Assembly (NCBI GenBank): GCA_003486285.1
Contig: DNGH01000285.1
Location: 1 to 13,133, forward strand
DNA from: Actinomycetota bacterium
GTDB lineage: Bacteria; Actinomycetota; Acidimicrobiia; Spongiisociales; UBA11373
Direction of reading: 5' to 3'
Length of the DNA stretch: 13,133 nucleotides
Position numbers and translations under genes: made by a program. The notes under the pieces were generated by a model. That model was not told the DNA's origin. It ran no database searches and worked only from the letters and a program-made list of their open reading frames with translations. Below, in pieces: positions 1-6,328 of the stretch (its first letter is position 1; every line of letters begins with the position of its first letter).

Positions 1-200
1 CGGCAGTGACCCGCGGCGCAGCTGCCATCATCCCGCCGCTGCGGCCCGCCGCCGACCGGCTGCGGGTGGCCACCGGGGTCACCTACCTGGCCTCGGACGC
101 CAAGGCCCGCGCCGAGTTGGGTTTTGCCCCGAGATCGCTCGACGAGGGACTTCCCAGTGCGATCGAGTGGCTGCTTCGTGACCGCTTCGAGGCCGACTAG
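1..200 (+). CDS. NAD-dependent epimerase/dehydratase-like protein, C-terminal fragment (5' end outside window)
   Basis: The reading frame is open from the left edge (first full codon at 3) to TAG at 198-200, giving about 66 residues of a C-terminus. The end, with KARAELGFAPRSLDEGL followed by an amphipathic helix (IEWLLRDRF), resembles the C-terminus of extended short-chain dehydrogenase/reductases (dihydroflavonol-reductase or nucleotide-sugar-epimerase-like). In that family the phrase 'kA..eLGf.pr.s.eegl..ti.W' is typical. The Rossmann domain and the catalytic YxxxK are outside the window, so substrate and reaction cannot be given. A GTG at 6 could be mistaken for a start, but the sequence before it is open and the product would be too short. 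The stop lies 11 nt before pepN, so the two are probably co-transcribed. The family call rests only on this tail. Confidence 0.6.
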   Translation, partial: AVTRGAAAIIPPLRPAADRLRVATGVTYLASDAKARAELGFAPRSLDEGLPSAIEWLLRDRFEAD

Positions 201-206
201 AAAGGG
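201..206 (+). promoter_or_regulatory. Ribosome binding site of pepN
   Basis: AAAGGG lies 5 nt before the ATG at 212 and begins directly after the TAG of the upstream gene. It fixes the pepN start and supports translation from a shared mRNA. Confidence 0.6.
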
Positions 207-211
207 ATCTC

Positions 212-2731
212 ATGTCCGTGGCATCTCGCGACAACCTGACCCGGGACGAGGCGTTGCGTCGTCATCAGCAGATCTCGGCGGTCTCGTATCACCTCGATCT
301 CGACCTCGAAGAGGGGGCGAAGGTCTTTCACGGTGACTTGACCATCGAATTCACGCACTCGGGTGGTGACACCTTCCTCGAGTGGCTCGGCGGGCAGATC
401 GACCAGTTCGAGGTGAACGGAGCCAAGCAGGAGCCGTCCTGGGATGGCTACCGGATCGCACTTCCGAGCTCGATGCTGCAGCGGGAGAACCGGATCCGCA
501 TCTCCTACTCGCGGCCCTACGACAAGACGGGTGAGGGCTTCCACCACTTCATCGACAACGAGGACGGCCGCGAGTACCTCTACACGCAGTTCGAGCCCTA
601 CTCCGCCCACCGGCTCTTCCCGTGCTTCGACCAGCCCGACATCAAGGCCACGTTCGAGGTGGCCGTCACCGCCCCGGCCGCCTGGGTCGTGACGGGACCG
701 TCGCGGGAGGTCGATCGCCAGCCCATCGGCGGTGACCGCTCCCGGCGCGTCTTGGCGCGCACGGTGCCCTTCAGCACCTATCTGATGTCGATCGTGGCCG
801 GCCCGTACGCCGAGGTCCGCGGTGCCCACGGCGAACTGCCCCTCGGCCTGTACTGCCGTGCCTCGTTGCGTCCGCACCTGGAGAACGACGCCAAGGAGCT
901 GTTCGAACTGACCGGGAGGATCATCGACTACTTCTCGGGTCTGTTCGGCGAGGCCTATCCGTTCGACAAACTCGACGCCGTCTTCGTGCCCGAGTTCAAC
1001 TGGGGGGGAATGGAGAACGTGGGGAACATCACCTACACCGACGCGGTGGTGTTCCGCGAGCCCCCGACGGCGGACCAGGTGCAGCGTCGCTCCGAGTACT
1101 TCGCCCATGAGATCGCCCACATGTGGTTCGGGGATCTGGTCACCATGAAGTGGTGGGAGGACGTCTGGCTCAACGAATCCTTCGCCTCCTATGTCGCTTA
1201 TCTCGCCCTCGCCGAACTCGGGGATGAGGAGGCCTGGCAGGACTTCAACACGCGCATGAAGCTGTGGGCCTATCGCGAGGATCAGCGGCCCACGACGCAT
1301 CGCATCGCCGACAGCGTCGGGTCCACCGACGAGACGTTCCTCAACTTCGACGGGATCACCTACGGCAAGGGGGCCGCGACCCTGAAGCAGTTGGTGCGCG
1401 CCATCGGGATCGAGGCCTTTCGTGACGGGTTGCGCACCTACTTCCGTCGGCACCGCTTCTCCAACGCCACCCTGGCGGACTTTCTCGCCGCACTCCAGGA
1501 GGGGAGCGGGTTGGATCTCGTGGAGTGGGCGGCGCGGTGGCTCAAGACGCCGTCGCTCAACACGCTCGCCACCCGGCTGACCATGGCCGGTGACACGATC
1601 ACCCGGCTCGAACTGCGTCAGTCCGCTCCCGAGGACCACCCGTACCTGCGCCCCCACCACCTGGACATCGCCTTCGTCACCGCCCACGGCGACGTGAAGT
1701 CGGTGCCGGCGGTGATCGAGGACGTGGTGGCAACCGTCCCCGCCGCCGAGGGGCTGGCGGTGCCGGCGTTCCTGTATCCGAATCTCGGGGACCACGCCTT
1801 CGCCAAGATCGAACTCGATGCTCCGTCGGTGGAGTGGGCCTCGGCTCACCTCAGCCTGCTCGGTGACAACCTGCTGCGCCAGCAGGTGTGGGCATCGCTC
1901 TACGAGATGGTGCGTGACGGCACGCTGTCGTCGCTGGGCTATCTCGACCTGGTCCACCGCCATCTGCCGGACGAGCCGTCGCTGCCGGTGGTGGACATGG
2001 TGGTGGCTACCGTCGCCGGGATCGTCGCCCGGTTCGTCCCCGAGGACCGCATCGACGATGCCGCCGCGGCCTTCGTGGCGACCGCCGCCCGGGCGATCGC
2101 CACCGCACCCCCCGGGGATGCCCGCGTGATGTGGGGTCGGGCGCTCATCGCCACCGCGGTCACCGAAGCCGACGCACGGGCTGCAGCCGAGTTGGTGGAC
2201 TCACCACCTCCGGGTCTCGCCGTCGACCAGGACATGCGCTGGTCGGTGGCGGTGCGATGGGCCTCGCTCGGGCTCGACGGCGCCGATGCGAGGCTCGCCG
2301 CCGAACGCGAGCGCGATCCCTCCGATCGCGGCGAACGCGCCCTGATCACCGCCGGGGCGGCACGCCCGGACGCGGCCGTCAAGCAGGAGGTCTGGGATCG
2401 GGCACACGGCGATGGCTACTCGTCGCTCTATCTGCTGCGGGCAGCGGGCAACGGATTCTGGTGGCGCAAGCAGGCGGCCCTGGTCGAGCCGTTCGTCGCC
2501 CCGTTCTTCGCCGGCCTGGCGCAGCTCTTCACCGCTCGGGAGGCGGAGGCGGCCCGGGCCTACTTCCGGGTCTTCTTTCCGCGGCACCGCATCGACGAGG
2601 ACCTGAGGGGGCGGATCGCCGGGGTGCTCGCCGGAGGAGACGTCGGCCCGATGCTGCGGCGCATGCTGATCGAAGAGGACGACGATCTGCGCCGCGCCAT
2701 CGCCTGCCGCGCCGTCGCGGTCACGGGCTGA
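212..2731 (+). CDS. pepN: Aminopeptidase N (M1 family zinc metallopeptidase)
   Basis: An 839-aa cytoplasmic zinc aminopeptidase that removes N-terminal residues from peptides late in protein turnover. Length fits actinobacterial PepN. The N-terminal beta-domain (about 1-210) is followed by the thermolysin-like catalytic domain. The exopeptidase motif GGMEN is at 265-269, a variant of the usual GAMEN. The zinc site is HEIAH at 299-303 with the third ligand E322 in WLNES, which is exactly the HExxH-x18-E spacing of M1. Y384 in ITYGKGA is the likely transition-state tyrosine. From about 450 on is a helical ERAP1-C-like domain. There is no signal peptide. The ATG at 212 is preceded by AAAGGG at 201-206, 5 nt away and directly after the upstream stop, so it is probably in one operon with the upstream reductase. 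The 3' end overlaps the convergent LCP gene by 11 bp. Confidence 0.96.
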   Translation: MSVASRDNLTRDEALRRHQQISAVSYHLDLDLEEGAKVFHGDLTIEFTHSGGDTFLEWLGGQIDQFEVNGAKQEPSWDGYRIALPSSMLQRENRIRISYSRPYDKTGEGFHHFIDNEDGREYLYTQFEPYSAHRLFPCFDQPDIKATFEVAVTAPAAWVVTGPSREVDRQPIGGDRSRRVLARTVPFSTYLMSIVAGPYAEVRGAHGELPLGLYCRASLRPHLENDAKELFELTGRIIDYFSGLFGEAYPFDKLDAVFVPEFNWGGMENVGNITYTDAVVFREPPTADQVQRRSEYFAHEIAHMWFGDLVTMKWWEDVWLNESFASYVAYLALAELGDEEAWQDFNTRMKLWAYREDQRPTTHRIADSVGSTDETFLNFDGITYGKGAATLKQLVRAIGIEAFRDGLRTYFRRHRFSNATLADFLAALQEGSGLDLVEWAARWLKTPSLNTLATRLTMAGDTITRLELRQSAPEDHPYLRPHHLDIAFVTAHGDVKSVPAVIEDVVATVPAAEGLAVPAFLYPNLGDHAFAKIELDAPSVEWASAHLSLLGDNLLRQQVWASLYEMVRDGTLSSLGYLDLVHRHLPDEPSLPVVDMVVATVAGIVARFVPEDRIDDAAAAFVATAARAIATAPPGDARVMWGRALIATAVTEADARAAAELVDSPPPGLAVDQDMRWSVAVRWASLGLDGADARLAAERERDPSDRGERALITAGAARPDAAVKQEVWDRAHGDGYSSLYLLRAAGNGFWWRKQAALVEPFVAPFFAGLAQLFTAREAEAARAYFRVFFPRHRIDEDLRGRIAGVLAGGDVGPMLRRMLIEEDDDLRRAIACRAVAVTG

Positions 2732-4208
2732 TGGCGCAGACGTCCTCGAGATCCTGGAGGCCGAGTGTCGCGATCGCCTGAAGCGGCGGGAGACTGAGCG
2801 CGGTCGCGGTGCGCTGGGCGATGAAGTCGCGATCGGGGATCGGGTAGCGCTCCTCGGTCCAGCCTGACATGTAGGAGGTCGCGGTGCCGGCGAACTCGGG
2901 AGCATCGGGCATGTACCGCACCGACACCACCTCATCGGGATCGAACTTCTCCAGGAGTCCGATGAAGTCCGGAACCGTGCTGATGGGGATGTCGGTGAAG
3001 ACGTTCGCGGTGATGACGTCGACCAGGGTCGTGAACTCCCGGATCGCGGTCACCGGGTCGGTCTGGGCGGCGATGGCCTGGAGGACGCAGCGCTGGCGGC
3101 CCATGCGGTCGAAGTCGTTGCCCTGGGCGCGCGACCGGGCGTAACCGAGGGCGGTCCGGCCGTCGAGGTGCTGCACACCGGCGGGGATGTCGAGCACAGT
3201 TTCCGCTTCGCCGGGCGAGTAGGAGTACGACTCGGCATAGACCGCCACCGGCACCTCGATGTCGATGCCACCGATGGCATCGACGACTGCGATGAATCCG
3301 ACCATGTCCACCATCGCGTAATAGTGGATGTCGATGCCGAGCAGGTATCCGATGGTCTCCTTGATGGCATTGGCCCCCGAGTTGGGACCGCCCCACAGGT
3401 CGGGCCGGGTCAGCCCATCGGCGTAGAGGAGGTTCACCAGTTGCGGGTAGCACCCCGGACAGGCATCGCCCCACCAGTTGGAGGCGGGGTGATCCGGGGG
3501 CAACGGCACCTGGCGCAGGTTGCGGGGAATGCTGAACATCGCGGTCCACCCGGTGTCCGGGTCGATGCTCACGACGACCATCGTGTCGGTGCGGAGGCTC
3601 TCCCGGCCCTCGCCGGAGTCGGCACCCAGCAGGAGCACGTTGACCCGACCCTCCTCGGGGAAGGCGTCGGAGTGTGGTGCAGTCGTCGTCACGGCCGTGC
3701 CATCCGGGAGCGTCGTCGTGCTGACGTCGGTGATGTCCACCTGGCCCGGATCCACGTTGTAGTCGTGGGTGAAGGCGTCGTAGAGGGCGAGGTTGCGCTC
3801 GCCCACCCAGTAGTGCTGATAGGCGGTGAAGACGAGCAGAAGGGCAAGTCCCGCCACCATCGGTGTCGCGGTTGCTCCCCCGCGGACCCGGGGGCCGCGC
3901 GCCGCCAGGAAGGCGTCGACCACGGCGACGGCGCGGAACACGAGCAGGGCCACGTTCACCACGAGCAGGGCGCCGAGGAGGTTTGGATGATCCGTGAACG
4001 GGCGGATCGCGGTGGCGAGGAAGCTCACCGTGCCGAGAGTGGAGAACATTGCAAACAGGATGGCGGTGGCCGGCACGACGACCAGGACGGTCACCAGCAG
4101 GAAGACCTTGGCCCGCCGTCGGTTGCCGACGTACCACTGGCCGGCGCCCGGCACGATCGCCGACAGAGCGGCCGCGGCAAAGGGATTGGGCCGTCGTGCC
4201 GGGGGCAT
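2721..4208 (-). CDS. LytR-CpsA-Psr (LCP) family cell-wall glycopolymer ligase with multi-segment membrane N-terminus
   Basis: A 495-aa LCP protein. The family transfers undecaprenyl-linked glycopolymers onto peptidoglycan at the outer face of the membrane. The LCP domain spans about 188-420: VNVLLLGAD, then LRTDTM (R206, D208), FSIPRN at 226-230, and YARSRAQGNDFDRMGRQR at 356-373 with the arginines expected to hold the lipid pyrophosphate. The N-terminus is unusual. Instead of one anchor it has a PGAGQWYVG stretch (20-28) followed by hydrophobic segments near 34-57, 76-100 and 115-131. Three crossings with the N-terminus inside would place the LCP domain outside, as needed. A Thr/Asp-rich linker covers 150-185. 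C250 and C253 (CPGC) could form a disulfide. The ATG at 4206-4208 has no Shine-Dalgarno sequence but a TAACAT box 8 nt upstream. The tail overlaps pepN by 11 bp. The polymer attached cannot be told. Confidence 0.88.
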   Translation of the reverse strand: MPPARRPNPFAAAALSAIVPGAGQWYVGNRRRAKVFLLVTVLVVVPATAILFAMFSTLGTVSFLATAIRPFTDHPNLLGALLVVNVALLVFRAVAVVDAFLAARGPRVRGGATATPMVAGLALLLVFTAYQHYWVGERNLALYDAFTHDYNVDPGQVDITDVSTTTLPDGTAVTTTAPHSDAFPEEGRVNVLLLGADSGEGRESLRTDTMVVVSIDPDTGWTAMFSIPRNLRQVPLPPDHPASNWWGDACPGCYPQLVNLLYADGLTRPDLWGGPNSGANAIKETIGYLLGIDIHYYAMVDMVGFIAVVDAIGGIDIEVPVAVYAESYSYSPGEAETVLDIPAGVQHLDGRTALGYARSRAQGNDFDRMGRQRCVLQAIAAQTDPVTAIREFTTLVDVITANVFTDIPISTVPDFIGLLEKFDPDEVVSVRYMPDAPEFAGTATSYMSGWTEERYPIPDRDFIAQRTATALSLPPLQAIATLGLQDLEDVCAISP

Positions 4209-4216
4209 GGGGGGAC

Positions 4217-4222
4217 ATGTTA
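4217..4222 (-). promoter_or_regulatory. Candidate -10 box (TAACAT) for leaderless transcription of the LCP gene
   Basis: Read on the minus strand, TAACAT is followed by 8 nt and then the ATG, with no Shine-Dalgarno sequence between. The spacing would put transcription start at or next to the ATG. I see no good -35 hexamer. The 81 bases between this start and the opposite small gene's -10 box carry no other gene. Confidence 0.5.
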
Positions 4223-4289
4223 CGACGGCACCGCCGACACTCGACCCGGTCGATGCCGGTCACTGTACGGGTGTAGCCCGGGAGGCCCC

Positions 4290-4295
4290 TAACCT
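4290..4295 (+). promoter_or_regulatory. Candidate -10 box (TAACCT) for leaderless transcription of the 74-aa membrane protein gene
   Basis: TAACCT sits 8 nt before the ATG at 4304, with only pyrimidine-rich sequence between (no Shine-Dalgarno). An inverted repeat, GGGAGG at 4280-4285 and CCTCCC at 4293-4298, overlaps the box. No clear -35 is visible. Confidence 0.5.
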
Positions 4296-4303
4296 CCCCG
4301 TCC

Positions 4304-4528
4304 ATGCACTTTCTAGTTGCTGAGATTCCCATCACGATCCCGGAGAACGCCGGGGAGATCGTCGAGACGGTCAAGGCCAATCCCCAGCTTCTCGCCATCC
4401 TGATCGGTATCGGCGTCCTCACCGCCGCCCTGTTCGTATGGGGCATCATGAAGCATGCGATCAAGGCCGTGATCTTCGGCGGCGTCCTCAGCGTCGGCGC
4501 CTGGTTCTGGTACTTCAACATCAGGTAG
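4304..4528 (+). CDS. Small membrane protein of unknown function (74 aa)
   Basis: I do not recognise this protein. It has a short N-terminus with acidic residues (AEIPITIPENAGEIVETV), then two hydrophobic segments at about 28-48 (LLAILIGIGVLTAALFVWGI) and 53-70 (IKAVIFGGVLSVGAWFWYF), separated by a short basic MKH turn. It is probably a membrane hairpin. Reasons to think it is real: codon choice is G/C-ending throughout, hydropathy is clean, and a -10-like box lies 8 nt before the ATG in the manner of the other candidate leaderless genes here. It stands alone between divergent LCP and convergent MFS genes, so it is probably monocistronic. The stop TAG is the first three bases of the heptamer repeat that follows. 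No enzymatic motif is seen. Confidence 0.72.
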   Translation: MHFLVAEIPITIPENAGEIVETVKANPQLLAILIGIGVLTAALFVWGIMKHAIKAVIFGGVLSVGAWFWYFNIR

Positions 4529-4554
4529 CGGTCAGCGGTCAGCGGTCAGCTGCC
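4527..4554 (+). repeat. Heptamer tandem repeat AGCGGTC x3 plus one degenerate copy
   Basis: Three perfect AGCGGTC units (4527-4533, 4534-4540, 4541-4547) are followed by AGCTGCC (4548-4554). The first unit starts inside the TAG stop of the small membrane gene, and the array fills most of the 39-nt gap to the convergent MFS gene. No rho-independent terminator with a T-tract is present there, so the array may mark the transcript ends or may be a dispersed genomic repeat. Confidence 0.75.
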
Positions 4555-4567
4555 AGCCAGAAGTCCA

Positions 4568-5785
4568 CTAGGTCGTGGCGCGCACTCTCAGTGTGACGGT
4601 CACCGGCACGACGGTGAGGCAGGCGCCCACCACGCACAGGATCGCGTAGGAGCCGGCCTCGAGCAGCAGGCCCGAGGACACGCTCGCCACCGCCCCCGCG
4701 GTCCACACCACGGCATCGCCGAACCCCTGCAGGCGCACCCGATTCTCCGGCGCGGCGCCCTCGGTGAGTAGGGCGCTTCCCGCCACGTACGACAGGTTCC
4801 AGCCGAGCCCGAGCAGGAAGAGGGCGACGGTGAGGGTGGCGATCGCCGACTCGTCGGCGAGGGCGGCAGTCACCGCCGCGATCGCAAGGATCGCCTGTCC
4901 CGCCAGGATCACCGGGAGGCGCCCGATGCGGTCTGCGACCCAGCCGGTCAGCGGCGACACGGCGAACATGCCGAAAGTGTGGGCGGCGATGATCACACCC
5001 ACCGTCCCCAGGGTGTGACCGTGATCCCGGACATGGAGCGGTGTCATCACCATGATGAGGACCATGACCATCTGGCCGATCGCCAGGCTGGCGACCGCGA
5101 TCCACACCGTTGCCGACCCGGTGATGCGCCCCGTGGGACGGACTCCGGTGCCGCGGTCGGCGAACTCGAGCGGGTCCGGGCGGAGCAGGACCGCGATCAC
5201 CATCAACGCCAGTGCCGCCAGGGCGGCCGCGATCACGTAGGACCCGGCGAGGGGCTCGATGCCCAATGCCCTGCCGACCCCTTCGGCGGGGGAGAGCAAT
5301 GTGGGGCCGAGCACGGAGCCGATGGTCCCCGCCCACACCACGATGGCGATCGCAGCGCCGCGACGCTCCGCAGGGTGGACGTCCGCCGCGGCGTAGCGGG
5401 ACAGGCTGTCGGCGCTGGCGCCAAAGCCGAACACCGCCGACGCTCCCACCAGCAACGGGAACGACCCGAGTGCGGTGGCGGTGGCGGCCCCGGCGGCACC
5501 CGCGGCCATCGCGGCGTAGCCGAGCACCAGTCCGCGCCTCCGGCCGTGCCGTTCCATGTAGGCCGAGAGGCGGTCGCCACCGAGTGCGGAGCCGAGGACT
5601 GTGACCGCCCCGGGGACGCCGGCGAGCGTCGCCGAACCCAGCATCTCCTTCGCCACCAGCGTGGTGACGGTGACCGCGGCGATGTAGCCGGTGCGGCCGA
5701 TGCTCACCCCGGTGAAGAGCACCGCGGTGAGCCGGCGCCGGGTCCGTTCCGGGATCGTGACGGTCACAGTGCCGTCACGATCCAT
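4568..5785 (-). CDS. Major facilitator superfamily (MFS) transporter
   Basis: A 405-aa, 12-segment secondary transporter of the inner membrane. The N-half runs from about residue 20 (AVLFTGVSIGRTGYIAAVTV) to about 200. Its loop 2-3 has basic residues (MERHGRRRG). A central hydrophilic linker lies around 200-220 (RPDPLEFADRG). The C-half carries the MFS loop signature GWVADRIGRLP. The substrate cannot be inferred; drug or metabolite efflux is common for such proteins. The frame is open further upstream, but that region codes for pgpA in another frame and its Arg-rich translation is spurious. Two starts are plausible. The ATG at 5783-5785 overlaps pgpA by 22 bp. The GTG at 5765-5767 overlaps its TGA as GTGA and would give 399 aa beginning M-T-V-T-I-P-E. 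Either way translation is coupled to pgpA. The stop is TAG. Confidence 0.88.
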   Translation of the reverse strand: MDRDGTVTVTIPERTRRRLTAVLFTGVSIGRTGYIAAVTVTTLVAKEMLGSATLAGVPGAVTVLGSALGGDRLSAYMERHGRRRGLVLGYAAMAAGAAGAATATALGSFPLLVGASAVFGFGASADSLSRYAAADVHPAERRGAAIAIVVWAGTIGSVLGPTLLSPAEGVGRALGIEPLAGSYVIAAALAALALMVIAVLLRPDPLEFADRGTGVRPTGRITGSATVWIAVASLAIGQMVMVLIMVMTPLHVRDHGHTLGTVGVIIAAHTFGMFAVSPLTGWVADRIGRLPVILAGQAILAIAAVTAALADESAIATLTVALFLLGLGWNLSYVAGSALLTEGAAPENRVRLQGFGDAVVWTAGAVASVSSGLLLEAGSYAILCVVGACLTVVPVTVTLRVRATT

Positions 5786-6216
5786 CCCACCGCCAGTCCG
5801 TAGAGGCCGGCGAGGACGTCGTCGGCCGTCACGCCGATGGCACCGGGAAGGCGCTCGGCGGCGGCGATGCCCGGAAGGACCTTGAAGATGTCGGCGAGGC
5901 GCGCCACGATCACCGCGGCCACCCAACCCCAGCCACCGAGGCCCACCAGCGCCACGACGGTGCCGGCGGTCTCATCGAGGCATACCCACCCGGGATCGGC
6001 ACCGTCGGCAGTGAACGGTTGCACCGCCCAGAGCGACAACCCGGTCAGCGCGGCCGCCACGAGCGCGGTCACCCACCACGGGGATTCCACGGCGAGCAGC
6101 AGCAACCCGATTCCCGCCCCGAGCAGCGCTCCCATGGTCCCGGCCCCGGAGTCCGATCCGCGCCAGCGGCGGGGGAGCAGGCCGAGGCCCAGCGAGGCGG
6201 AGAGGATGCGGCGCAT
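5764..6216 (-). CDS. pgpA: Phosphatidylglycerophosphatase A
   Basis: A 150-aa membrane enzyme that dephosphorylates phosphatidylglycerophosphate to phosphatidylglycerol, the precursor of cardiolipin. Family landmarks in order: GSDSGAGTMGALLG at 20-33 (the 'apGT.gs' region), DPGWVCLDETAGT at 74-86 with D81-E82, ARLADIFKVLPG at 105-116 (R106, D109, K112), and the C-terminal GVTADDVLAGLYG at 128-140 with D132-D133. Three or four hydrophobic segments alternate with these motifs, and the length is normal for PgpA. The ATG at 6214-6216 has a TAGCGT box 7 nt upstream; a GCGGG just before the ATG is too close to serve as a standard ribosome site. It is first in a two-gene unit with the MFS transporter, which overlaps its end. 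Confidence 0.88.
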   Translation of the reverse strand: MRRILSASLGLGLLPRRWRGSDSGAGTMGALLGAGIGLLLLAVESPWWVTALVAAALTGLSLWAVQPFTADGADPGWVCLDETAGTVVALVGLGGWGWVAAVIVARLADIFKVLPGIAAAERLPGAIGVTADDVLAGLYGLAVGWIVTAL

Positions 6217-6223
6217 CCCGCAG

Positions 6224-6229
6224 ACGCTA
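6224..6229 (-). promoter_or_regulatory. Candidate -10 box (TAGCGT) for leaderless pgpA
   Basis: On the minus strand TAGCGT is followed by 7 nt and then the ATG of pgpA. It lies in the 112-nt divergent region shared with the S9 peptidase gene. A 10-bp palindrome is centred between the two promoters. Confidence 0.45.
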
Positions 6230-6259
6230 ATGAGCCAAGGCCTCGGTCGCCGACGCGTC

Positions 6260-6269
6260 CCAGGCCTGG
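6260..6269. promoter_or_regulatory. Palindrome CCAGGCCTGG in divergent pgpA / S9 peptidase promoter region
   Basis: A perfect 10-bp palindrome lies about midway between the two candidate -10 boxes (6224-6229 and 6317-6322). Its position suits an operator for either gene, but short GC-rich palindromes arise by chance in such DNA. No known regulator motif is recognised. Confidence 0.25.
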
Positions 6270-6316
6270 TCTGGCGGATGCCGCAGGGCCCCGGCGCGGC
6301 CCCTCCGGACCGTGCC

Positions 6317-6322
6317 TAGCCT
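6317..6322 (+). promoter_or_regulatory. Candidate -10 box (TAGCCT) for leaderless S9 peptidase operon
   Basis: TAGCCT ends 6 nt before the ATG at 6329, and the gap (CGCCCC) has no Shine-Dalgarno sequence. This would be the main promoter of the downstream run through gltX, since all later genes in that run are within 9 nt of each other. Confidence 0.5.
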
Positions 6323-6328
6323 CGCCCC

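Noticed and set aside
197..1963. 588-codon minus-strand open frame opposite pepN
   Set aside because: It is the reverse shadow of a verified M1 aminopeptidase; low-stop frames are normal in high-GC genes.
2932..4521. 529-codon minus-strand frame overlapping the LCP gene
   Set aside because: It is the Arg/Pro-rich shifted frame of the LCP gene; the LCP frame carries the family motifs.
4303..4567. Rho-independent terminators between the convergent small gene and the MFS gene
   Set aside because: No stable stem followed by a T-run was found; only the heptamer array and a CAGCTG palindrome.
5786..5926. N-terminal extension of the MFS transporter (47 extra residues)
   Set aside because: The extension is Arg/Gly/Pro-rich and lies entirely inside pgpA in another frame. 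MFS proteins of this type begin shortly before the first membrane segment.
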